12,433 nucleotides of DNA from Candidatus Cardinium hertigii (lineage in GTDB: Bacteria > Bacteroidota > Bacteroidia > Cytophagales_A > Amoebophilaceae), in contig NZ_RARA01000023.1 of NCBI RefSeq assembly GCF_003788695.1, positions 71,909-84,341 on the forward strand, given 5' to 3'. The notes beneath the pieces are model-generated. The model ran no database searches and had not been told where the DNA came from. It was given only the letters and a program-made list of their open reading frames with translations. Shown piece by piece: positions 1 to 6,320 of the stretch. A program made the translations under genes and the position numbers. Every line of letters begins with the position of its first letter. Position 1 is the first letter of the stretch.

Positions 1-127
1 TATATAGTCGTGACAAGGTGAATAAACCTAAACGGCATCATGTCTTTAGGAGGGTCTGCTAATCATGAATTCACTTAAGTTGACGCCATTGACTGAACGG
101 GTACATATTTTTGTATGCTATATTTTT
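1..127. other. Left-edge intergenic stretch, no gene supported
   Basis: No gene can be supported. A plus-strand frame is open from the left edge to a TAA at 60-62, reading 19 mostly basic residues; it could be the tail of a gene outside the window, but it is too short to identify. At 93-104 the bases ACTGAACGG then GTAC resemble the right terminus of the 357-bp element at 2580-2936 (ACTGAACGGATAC). This may be a decayed end of that family, but at 12 bases it could be chance. Confidence 0.3.
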
Positions 128-1582
128 TTACTTTTTTTTCGATGTATTCCCTATTTCTCTCTGTAATATATATTGAGGTATATTTTTCTTTTTAAGTATA
201 TGGGAAAAGAGTTCATCTGCCACTCTCGTACTACCTTTTTTTAAAGCTATATCTAGTGCTGTATGTCCAGATTGATTTTTAATGTCAATGTCTATATCTT
301 TATGATTCAATAATACCTTAACTACTTCTACACGATCATATAATGCAGCAAAATGCAAAGCTGTATCAACCCAAAAATCATCAGTATTAGGGAGATCATC
401 GTCAAAATCATAATATCCAATTGTCTGGTTAGGATTAATATCTGAATTTTCCAATAACACTTGCATCACCTTCTCATGGCCATATATCGCAGCTATATGC
501 AATACTCCAATTCTGCCCTCAAAATTATCATATCTGCTTTTATATTTATATTCTACATAGTCTGTATCTTTATCTTCATATTCATATTCAATACCATTAA
601 CTTCATCATCAAGGTCCATATGGCCATGGTTTAAGAGTACGTGCACCGATTTCCAATAGCCACACCTTACGGCATAACATAATGGTGTCATTAACTTAAA
701 GGGTTCATTCTCAAAATACTCTTCAAAATTGGCCTCTATATCATACTTTAACAACACTTGAATCAGCTCCCAATTATCAACTTCTACAGCGTCCTGTAAT
801 AATTTTATACACATCTCATCTTGACTATCTCCATAATACTTTCTAATAGCATGATCCATATCTGAATTTTCCAATAATGTTTGAATGGTTAAAAAATGCA
901 TTTTTTTTATGACTAAATCACCGTCTGCTGCAGCTTTCCATAAAGTTTTACACACTCCTGCATGGATATTTGGATTTATACTTGGATGCTCCAATAACAG
1001 TTGAACAACGCCCCAATCACTTTTTCTTATGGCTAGTAGCAGCGGTATTCTATCATCATAACCAGCATTTGGATCTATATTGGGTTGTTCCAATAACAAT
1101 TGAACAATTTCCGACCTATTCCAAAATATAGCATCAAATAAAGGAGAACGACCCAATTCTGTTTTAGCGTTTACACTTTCTGGTTCCCTTTCTAATAATG
1201 CTTTGACACAAAGTATATGTCCTTGATAAATGGCCCAATGCAAAGGAGTCATAGACATAGGAATATGTTCTTTATAAATGGCCCGATGCAAACGAGTCGT
1301 AGATATAAGAATTCCATAATCACCGTTTACACTTATAACTTCACGATCAGATAGCTCTAAGCCTTCATTCGGGCAAGATGCACAACATTTTCGTATCTTA
1401 CTAGAAGGTGCTCCTACCATAGATTGCTGTGTAACCTGATACAATTGCTGACTAGATGCTTGCTTATTAGGTAATATATTTTGCTGCTGTTGCGTACAAC
1501 TGCACATATAAATAAAAGCTAAACTATAAAAAGCAAAAAATGATAATTTATTGTTGGGAAATCTTGTAGTTGTTGTGGACAT
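128..1582 (-). CDS. Ankyrin-repeat protein with lipoprotein-type signal
   Basis: 484 aa. The N-terminus has a hydrophobic stretch (about residues 13-26) ending at Cys27 and Cys29, followed by a Gln-rich segment; this looks like a signal peptidase II signal, so the protein is probably exported and lipid-anchored. About nine ankyrin-type units follow. The clearest start at MTPLHWAI (111), GRSPLFDAI (144), IPLLLAI (179), MTPLCYAV (298), GVLHIAA (359), DTALHFAA (406) and HTALDIAL (440); those at about 211 and 258 are degenerate. An acidic, Tyr-rich insert (about 330-355) splits the array. Ankyrin repeats mediate protein-protein contacts, and in amoeba and arthropod symbionts such proteins are candidate host-interaction factors; the partner here is unknown. 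The first ATG is used because it directly precedes the signal. The gene stands alone, with the broken LRR gene divergent upstream. Family call is firm; role is inferred. Confidence 0.9.
   Translation of the reverse strand: MSTTTTRFPNNKLSFFAFYSLAFIYMCSCTQQQQNILPNKQASSQQLYQVTQQSMVGAPSSKIRKCCASCPNEGLELSDREVISVNGDYGILISTTRLHRAIYKEHIPMSMTPLHWAIYQGHILCVKALLEREPESVNAKTELGRSPLFDAIFWNRSEIVQLLLEQPNIDPNAGYDDRIPLLLAIRKSDWGVVQLLLEHPSINPNIHAGVCKTLWKAAADGDLVIKKMHFLTIQTLLENSDMDHAIRKYYGDSQDEMCIKLLQDAVEVDNWELIQVLLKYDIEANFEEYFENEPFKLMTPLCYAVRCGYWKSVHVLLNHGHMDLDDEVNGIEYEYEDKDTDYVEYKYKSRYDNFEGRIGVLHIAAIYGHEKVMQVLLENSDINPNQTIGYYDFDDDLPNTDDFWVDTALHFAALYDRVEVVKVLLNHKDIDIDIKNQSGHTALDIALKKGSTRVADELFSHILKKKNIPQYILQREIGNTSKKK
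1211..1306 (-). repeat. 48-bp tandem duplication inside the ankyrin gene
   Basis: Two adjacent 48-bp units encode 16 residues each, ISTTRLHRAIYKEHIP (93-108) and MSMTPLHWAIYQGHIL (109-124). The second belongs to the first complete ankyrin unit, and the first is a half-repeat copy in front of it. The DNA similarity (shared core ATAAATGGCCC, then ATGCAAA and GAGTC) points to local duplication rather than ordinary repeat divergence. The unit is shorter than a full ankyrin repeat of about 33 residues. Confidence 0.75.
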
Positions 1583-1863
1583 TATTTACTATATTAAGTA
1601 TTAAGTTAGCTATGTATGGCGTGTAATGGAACGTCTACTTAAGGTACTTGCCAAAATTAAGCAATTTTATGTATAAAATCCAAATAAATACCTCAAAAAT
1701 AGAGCACAACTTTTCCCCTTACCATTAGCCCTCTTGTATAGTAATTTTTAAACTCTTTTTGATAAGTTTCAGTTAATTACAGTTTGTGCTACCAATTGCA
1801 TCAGCCCCTTAACGGCTGACATACATGGTCATTCTTCTTCGGATGAAGATCCTTCTTTTATAG
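1583..1863. other. Intergenic region upstream of the ankyrin gene
   Basis: No gene is visible. This is the upstream side of the leftward ankyrin gene and presumably holds its promoter, but I cannot place a convincing Bacteroidota-type -33/-7 pair. Two small inverted repeats occur: CAGCC...GGCTG (1802-1818, 7-nt loop), and TCTTC...GAAGA at about 1834-1850. Neither has a clear T-tract. Confidence 0.4.
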
Positions 1864-1935
1864 AATAGACAATTTAAAATATGCATAGAAGCAATACGCG
1901 ACTTTTTCTATAATGGTGTTTGTGGTATGCTTGTT
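1864..1935 (+). repeat. Partial copy of the 208-bp element's left interior
   Basis: About 72 bases align without gaps to 6087-6158, with roughly 12 mismatches that are mostly transitions. Shared blocks include CATAGAAGCA and TACGCGACTT. The other copy is preceded by GAGGCCGTTGC, the terminal sequence of the element at 6076-6283; that end is missing here. Both copies are open in one frame, but the differences are not concentrated at third codon positions, so this is more likely a non-coding element remnant than a conserved peptide. It abuts the broken LRR gene and may supply its first codons. Confidence 0.65.
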
Positions 1936-2517
1936 ATTGTAGGAGTAGACATATTGGAGCAAGCATTTTCTTCGCTCAAAGGTTCTTAAATTGAAGAGCT
2001 AGGCCTTATGTGTTCCGAATTAGGCCATAAGCTTGAGGTGGTATCCACTGCTCTAGAGGGAACGGCTGTTCGTAGGTTACAGTTAAGTGGATATAATAAC
2101 AATGAAATCGGAGACTCATTATATAAAACCTTCGTTTTACTGAAACATACAGCAATTGAAGAATTAGATTTTACATCGCCATATATGGATGAGGAGGATG
2201 CTTCTTTAAATGATTGGAACCCAGATTCTATCCGTCGTGTATTTTTTAAATTAAATGGAACAAAGGTACGCAAAGTTAAATTCGATAAGGAGTACTATCC
2301 AGGACTAGTGGATGCGTTTAATACAAAAGTTGCCTATCCAAATGATACCATATGTTATGAAAATGGATTGCAGCGCGTATGCATGCGTACTATTATACAA
2401 TCCATGCCAGACCCAAAGCATATACAAAAATTGCCTGTTCCTAACAGGCTAAAAGAAGCTATTAAAACATATGCAGCTGATATGCCTGGCCTATATATTA
2501 GGATTAGAAGGAAATAA
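1927..2517 (+). pseudogene. LRR-like protein gene broken by one in-frame stop
   Basis: The longest intact piece begins at ATG 2008 and encodes 169 aa, but the same frame continues upstream. An ATG at 1927 starts a reading that ends at TAA 1987-1989, and translation past that stop gives IEELGL and then the downstream protein. Four segments share one pattern: SSLKGS(stop)IEELGL, TALEGTAVRRLQLSG, LLKHTAIEELDFTS and KLNGTKVRKVKFD. That is an L..L.GT.(I/V)..L.L strand pattern as in ribonuclease-inhibitor-type leucine-rich repeats. The stop sits where the other units have Lys, Ala or Thr, so it looks like a single nonsense change in a once-longer gene. The C-terminal 70 residues match nothing I recognise. 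Translation might restart at 2008, but no strong ribosome site is visible. LRR assignment is moderate; function is unknown. Confidence 0.6.
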
Positions 2518-2663
2518 ATAGACTTATAAAAAGCACACTTTGGCTGATTCAAATGCAGATACCTACTAATCAAAAATCAGTATCCGTTCACTTGCGTGGT
2601 AGCCATATTTTATAGATTATTGATGATTTTATCCATTTTTTTTTAAAAACTACTTCTTTTAAA

Positions 2664-2695
2664 GCTACTTTTTTTGCTTGATCAAAAAAAGTAGC
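2664..2695. repeat. Hairpin, 12-bp stem, within the 357-bp element
   Basis: GCTACTTTTTTT (2664-2675), an 8-nt loop GCTTGATC, then AAAAAAAGTAGC (2684-2695). The same hairpin recurs at 4174-4205, where the stem is longer. With T-rich and A-rich arms it could act as a bidirectional terminator between the LRR gene (+) and dprA (-), both of which read toward it. Confidence 0.6.
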
Positions 2696-2708
2696 CAAAA
2701 AAAATCAA

Positions 2709-2854
2709 GCGCTGGTGAACAAAGCTGTTGAAAAATTCAGTCTGCAAGCTGAAAATCAGAACTCGCCCAGGCCTGCAGCCTAGGGCTCAAACAGGCTGAT
2801 TTTCTACCAGCTCTCAGACTGAATTTTTCTAATCACAGCTTTGTTCAAGGCGCG
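2709..2854. repeat. Large imperfect inverted repeat with GC-rich apex
   Basis: The left arm (2709-2759) and right arm (2796-2854) are near reverse complements. Matching blocks in order are TGAACAAAGCTGT, GAAAAATTCAGTCTG, AGCT and GAAAATCAG, each paired with its complement in the right arm. The 36-nt centre can fold again: GCCC, AGGC, a 5-nt loop CTGCA, GCCT and GGGC (one bulged A). The whole could form a long RNA stem or DNA cruciform. One arm survives in the remnant at 7741-7883, so this structure belongs to the element. Confidence 0.75.
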
Positions 2855-2962
2855 TTTTTTATAAACTTACATTATTGCGCTATTTCTAAATAAGAACATG
2901 AAAAAATACGCATAGGCCACACCACTGAACGGATACAAAAATCATATTTGAGATTCTAGTAA

Positions 2963-4078
2963 CTATGCATTATGCATAGGGGTTAGTGTAAAACATTTAC
3001 CTGGTAATGCACGTAATATCCCTTGTAATTCTAATGACAATAATGCAGCTTGTAGTTCTCCCGAAGGTAACGCTGTAGTAGCACTTAAAGTATCAATGGC
3101 TATAGGTTCTGCTGCTTGTTGGAGCTGTTTTAAGATCATTTCTTCTGAAGGAGTAAGCTGGTAAGTGGCATAAATGTCTTTTTTGGGTAGTTTTTTGGTA
3201 GGTTCTGTCCAGTTCATAATATAGGCTAAATCATTGATATGGGTCAAGAGATGCGCTTGATTGCGCTTAATGAGTTGATGGCACCCTGCAGAAGTCGCTG
3301 CGTAAATATTACCCGGTAACGCAAAAACCTCTCGGTGGTAATTATTGGCATAATAGGCTGTTATCAATGCACCACTTTTTTCTTTTGCTTCAATAATAAT
3401 GGTTACATCTGATAGGCCTGCTATAATTCTATTGCGAGCCACGAAAGAATATGCCTTTAGTCCACTATCTATAGGATACTCTGAGAGCAATCCTCCTCCA
3501 AGCATACACATTTGAATAGCTATTTTTGTGTGCATGGTGGGATAAATTTTATTCAAGCTTGTCGGGAGTACGGCCACTGTGGCTAACCCTAACGCCAATG
3601 CTTGCTTATGTGCCCATATATCTGCACCATAGGCCAGACCACTTACTATAAGTGGCTGATAGGGAAGTAGTTGTTCTAAAAATTTAGTAATGGATGTTTG
3701 TCCATAGGACGTAAGTTGCCTGGTTCCAATAATACTAACCACGCGCCGTTGATTCAGTGCTGCTTTTCCCTTATAGTAAAGAATAGGAGGGTTGTCTGGT
3801 AATTCAATTAACCGTTGGGGATAATCATCTTCCTCTGTAGTTATCAGTTGAATTCCTTCTTGCTCATGTAGTTGCAGAATCGTTTTTGCTTGAGCCAGTC
3901 TACTGTTTGCAGAAATATGTTGAGCTATTTTTTGCGGTAGATAGGAATTTCTGCTATTAGCAGCTTCGAATATGGCTTTGGCACTTCCAAAATGCACTAA
4001 TAATTTCTTTAACCAGGTACAGCCTATACCTGGTATCAAAGAAAGTGCTAATCGGTAGTGTTTTTCTTCTGGGCCCAT
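2963..4078 (-). CDS. dprA: DNA processing protein DprA (Smf)
   Basis: 371 aa, a normal length for the family. DprA binds single-stranded DNA and loads RecA during natural transformation; it acts in the cytoplasm. An N-terminal helix-hairpin-helix-like region (LSLIPGIGCTWLKKLL, from 12) precedes the Rossmann-like core. Family motifs appear in order: GTR (118-120) followed by TSYG, SGLAYGAD..AH (146-157), AVLPTSLNKIYP (169-180), GGLLSEYP (195-202), RNRIIAGLS (215-223), EAKEKSGALITA (230-241) and VFALPGN (251-257). A C-terminal winged-helix region covers about 307-366 (LTPSEEMILKQL...). No frameshift or missing core motif is visible, so it appears functional. No other competence gene lies in the window. 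The gene stands alone, with element-derived hairpins on both sides. Confidence 0.96.
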   Translation of the reverse strand: MGPEEKHYRLALSLIPGIGCTWLKKLLVHFGSAKAIFEAANSRNSYLPQKIAQHISANSRLAQAKTILQLHEQEGIQLITTEEDDYPQRLIELPDNPPILYYKGKAALNQRRVVSIIGTRQLTSYGQTSITKFLEQLLPYQPLIVSGLAYGADIWAHKQALALGLATVAVLPTSLNKIYPTMHTKIAIQMCMLGGGLLSEYPIDSGLKAYSFVARNRIIAGLSDVTIIIEAKEKSGALITAYYANNYHREVFALPGNIYAATSAGCHQLIKRNQAHLLTHINDLAYIMNWTEPTKKLPKKDIYATYQLTPSEEMILKQLQQAAEPIAIDTLSATTALPSGELQAALLSLELQGILRALPGKCFTLTPMHNA

Positions 4079-4104
4079 TATATTACTAAATAGCGTAAGT
4101 TAGG

Positions 4105-4210
4105 ATACCCGCTCACCTGCGTAGCAACCATATCTTATAGATTACAGAAAATTGCTAATATTTAATAATTAAAGCTACTTTTTTTGCTTGATCAAAAAAA
4201 GTAGCTTTAA
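4105..4210 (+). mobile_element. Decayed left half of the 357-bp element family
   Basis: TACCCGCTCACCTGCGTAGC (4106-4125) aligns to the left terminus at 2581-2600 (TATCCGTTCACTTGCGTGGT), then CATATCTTATAGATTA matches CATATTTTATAGATTA. The alignment resumes at the GCTAC...GTAGC hairpin. The region between is shorter than in the intact copy, and the large hairpin and right terminus are absent. It lies just upstream of dprA, so the element may have carried or displaced promoter sequence. Confidence 0.65.
4169..4210. terminator. Perfect 17-bp-stem hairpin, candidate terminator
   Basis: TTAAAGCTACTTTTTTT (4169-4185), loop GCTTGATC, then AAAAAAAGTAGCTTTAA (4194-4210). The pairing is perfect and longer than in the element at 2664-2695. 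It lies about 160 bases beyond the end of the leftward symporter gene, before dprA. Its A/T-rich arms could stop transcription in either direction. It may simply be the retained hairpin of the decayed element. Confidence 0.45.
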
Positions 4211-4288
4211 AAATCACATCTTATATAACAAACGCATATTCAGTAAAGTAGCCCTCCTCTAAAAATCTACTTCTCTAAAAAAACCACT

Positions 4289-4353
4289 GTTTTTTTACAA
4301 AAACTGACTTTGGCATTATAATAATTAATTTTCAGGCTCCTTTGTAAAAAAAC
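4289..4353 (-). terminator. 13-bp-stem, long-loop hairpin after the symporter
   Basis: GTTTTTTTACAAA (4289-4301) is exactly complementary to TTTGTAAAAAAAC (4341-4353), with a 39-nt loop. It begins 14 bases past the stop of the leftward symporter gene. On the minus strand the distal arm gives a run of T. The long loop is unusual for an intrinsic terminator, so a role in mRNA 3'-end protection is an alternative. Confidence 0.45.
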
Positions 4354-4367
4354 TATCTCTGTGCATT

Positions 4368-5867
4368 TTATGTATTTTCTTTTCGCATACTAGCGCATGA
4401 TGCTCTTGCATTTACCCACAACTTAAGCGCATTGGCCTGATCAAACACACCTTTATTTCTTTTTTTTTGTGGCCATAAATAATGTGTAGTTATCATAACC
4501 AAACTATTGATTAACATACAAGGAAAGGCACCGTTTACATCTGTTACTGGTTCAACCCATTTATTCCAAATTATAATGGCTAATATACCTGTAGCCATAC
4601 CGGTCAATACACTATAGGAACTACTCCGAAAACCTAAAATAGTTAAGATAAAAGGGCCAGTTACAATAGGTATAAAGCAATCAAAACCTAATTTTATTAA
4701 TTCCATTAAATCATTGCAGTAAAAGCTAAGCATCAAAGAGAATATACCTAAAATAGGCGTTGTGATTTTAGCTAATAGAAACTGATGCCTATCGGGATTT
4801 TTTTTCTTATAGACTATATCCGTTATTTCCTGACTAATCATAATGGCAGAAGAGTTTATGTGAGAATCGGCGGTAGACATAGATACAGCTAATAAACTTA
4901 TAACCACAAAACCTTTAAACAGGGGTGAAATATTTGATAGGATATGACCCCAAACCACTGTTGCTGGTAAATCTGGTGCACTGACAAATGCAAATAAACC
5001 AATTAATAACATAAACAATTTAATATACAAGCTACCCATACCGGTATGAAGGAAAACTTTACTGGCTTGGAAGTGATCGGATGACATATAAATCCTTTGA
5101 ATATTTGGGGGGCTTATATTGAACACTAGACGAGATAAAAATAATGTAAGCATACTCCATAAGTTATGATTAACCTGAAAAAGCTTACTAAACTGGAATC
5201 TCTCTTGCGTTTGTAAAAACGAAATAATTTCGGGCATTGGTTTCCCAATGTATCTAAATATGCAACAAGAAAGAAGGGGAAGAATTACGAGAAAAGTTCC
5301 CAGCTGCACCAGATCTGTAATTAAAACAGCATGAACACCTCCAAATGTAGAATACAAAATAAGGATTAGCATGGAAATAATGGTAATAATTTTAGGGTCA
5401 ACTGAATCTATACACATACCTATGGCTATGGTCATTACATTGATTTGTATAGTAATCATAACAATAGATGCAAAAAGATTTGATAAAACAACCATTACCC
5501 TTGGGTATTTACCATATATACTACCTACGGTTTCTGACATAGAGAGGTGATGCATAAATGGAGCCATACGTAACGCTAATGGACTAATAATCCAGAAAGA
5601 AAGACAACCAGTTATAATTCCGGTAAGTATCGCGCATAGGCCAAATTTATGAACTTCCGTTACTGAATGCATCACAGTTCTTCCTCCATAAGCAGTAGCC
5701 AATACAGTAGCTACTAAATAGGCAGTAGAAAATGGCGTGTTGCCTATAGCATATTCTCGAAATGTAGTTGGAACTCTAGCAAAGCGAAATGCAATACCTA
5801 AAACAATTGACAAAAAAACCACTACCATAAGAAGGGGAATATTAAGGGGAATATTAAATAACATCAT
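4368..5867 (-). CDS. Sodium:solute symporter (SSS family)
   Basis: 499 aa inner-membrane protein with about 13 hydrophobic segments, a typical size for the SSS family (PutP/SglT type), which uses the Na+ gradient to import small solutes. Recognisable family features are FREYAIGN near the end of the first helix (37-43), the signature region GGVHAVLITDLVQLGTFLVI (176-195), PPNIQRIYMS (253-262), and SMSTADS (329-335) in the helix that contributes to the Na2 site. The substrate cannot be read from sequence; proline, sugar, vitamin and carboxylate transporters all share these motifs. Importers of host metabolites are expected in an intracellular symbiont. The N-terminus carries a small tandem repeat (NIPLNIPL, 12-bp units). 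Start at the first of two adjacent ATGs is tentative. The gene appears monocistronic. Confidence 0.93.
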   Translation of the reverse strand: MMLFNIPLNIPLLMVVVFLSIVLGIAFRFARVPTTFREYAIGNTPFSTAYLVATVLATAYGGRTVMHSVTEVHKFGLCAILTGIITGCLSFWIISPLALRMAPFMHHLSMSETVGSIYGKYPRVMVVLSNLFASIVMITIQINVMTIAIGMCIDSVDPKIITIISMLILILYSTFGGVHAVLITDLVQLGTFLVILPLLSCCIFRYIGKPMPEIISFLQTQERFQFSKLFQVNHNLWSMLTLFLSRLVFNISPPNIQRIYMSSDHFQASKVFLHTGMGSLYIKLFMLLIGLFAFVSAPDLPATVVWGHILSNISPLFKGFVVISLLAVSMSTADSHINSSAIMISQEITDIVYKKKNPDRHQFLLAKITTPILGIFSLMLSFYCNDLMELIKLGFDCFIPIVTGPFILTILGFRSSSYSVLTGMATGILAIIIWNKWVEPVTDVNGAFPCMLINSLVMITTHYLWPQKKRNKGVFDQANALKLWVNARASCASMRKENT

Positions 5868-6075
5868 ACATCATATAGATTTAAACGTGAACAAACTTTT
5901 GATACAAACTCTTATTTTAACTATTTTTTTTAAAAAAATCAAGGAATCTTAACTTGCAACGTACATTTATAATGTATGCATTACGTTTTAAGCAAAAAAA
6001 CGCCCATTTCTTATATAGATTATAGATGAAATAAAGCATTTAACAAAAAGAAGTTATGTTAACCTACTTCTTTAT
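5868..6075. other. Intergenic region upstream of the symporter
   Basis: No gene is seen. The DNA is AT-rich and presumably holds the symporter promoter. A small palindrome TACAT-TTATA-ATGTA (5962-5976) could be an operator but is weak. CTTATATAGATTATAGAT (6010-6027) loosely resembles the subterminal TTTTATAGATTAT of the 357-bp element family without its terminus; this is not enough to call a copy. Confidence 0.35.
6047..6073. terminator. Hairpin next to the 208-bp element
   Basis: AAAGAAGT (6047-6054), 11-nt loop containing GTTAAC, then ACTTCTTT (6066-6073). Pairing is perfect over 8 bp. It directly abuts the left terminus of the element at 6076. It is about 250 bases beyond the leftward peptidase gene, so it could be a distal terminator, but the stem is AT-rich and the case is modest. 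Confidence 0.35.
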
Positions 6076-6283
6076 GAGGCCGTTGCAATAGACGATTCAA
6101 AATATACATAGAAGCAGTACGCGACTTCTTATGTAATGATGTTTATGGTATAATTATTTTATAAAATGCTTATTATTAGCACTATATTTATATAGCTAGT
6201 TAACATCAGTAAGCTATCAAGTAACATGCTGAAGCGGTAGCAAGACTAAACCATGCTGTGCTACCGCCTATTATAACGGCCTC
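6076..6283. mobile_element. 208-bp MITE-like element with GAGGCCGTT ends
   Basis: The left end GAGGCCGTTGCAATAG (6076-6091) and the reverse complement of the right end (6268-6283), GAGGCCGTTATAATAG, match at 14 of 16 positions. No credible coding sequence lies between them and no clear target-site duplication flanks them. The left interior (6087-6158) recurs at 1864-1935, and the left terminus recurs at 7884. This indicates a dispersed non-autonomous element or the joined ends of a deleted insertion sequence. The GAGGCC...TTGCAA end resembles termini of IS5-superfamily elements, which is a suggestion only. It is unrelated to the 357-bp family. It lies downstream of the peptidase gene. Confidence 0.65.
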
Positions 6284-6320
6284 GTTATAATGGAGGGAGA
6301 GGAATAATTGTATTGGACAC

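Larger units (their letters stand above)
2580..2936. mobile_element. 357-bp MITE-like element with TIRs and 8-bp TSD
   Basis: The left end GTATCCGTTCACTTGCGTGG (2580-2599) and the reverse complement of the right end (2917-2936), GTATCCGTTCAGTGGTGTGG, match at 17 of 20 positions. The element is flanked by AAAAATCA on both sides (2572-2579 and 2937-2944), an apparent 8-bp target-site duplication. The interior has no credible coding sequence. It carries a 12-bp-stem hairpin at 2664-2695 and a very large imperfect hairpin at 2709-2854. Partial relatives lie at 4105-4210, 7741-7883 and 8360-8401. These are hallmarks of a non-autonomous transposable element, presumably moved in trans by an insertion-sequence transposase elsewhere. 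I cannot assign a parent IS family. The intact TSD suggests this copy arrived more recently than the others. It sits between two convergent genes, the LRR pseudogene and dprA. Confidence 0.8.

Noticed and set aside
3..62. Plus-strand frame open from the left edge to TAA 60-62
   Set aside because: Only 19 residues are visible and none forms a recognisable motif, so a gene end cannot be claimed.
1864..1935. The 72-base repeat as a conserved coding segment
   Set aside because: Both copies are open in one frame, but differences hit all codon positions and mostly change residues, which fits a non-coding element better.
1986..2573. Minus-strand open frames opposite the LRR-like gene
   Set aside because: They lie antisense to a repeat-patterned coding frame and show no domain, signal or ribosome site of their own.
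5737..5952. Plus-strand frame across the symporter start
   Set aside because: It is mostly the antisense of the symporter N-terminus and ends in low-complexity residues.
5962..5976. TACAT-TTATA-ATGTA palindrome as an operator
   Set aside because: Five-base arms of this composition are expected often by chance in such AT-rich DNA.
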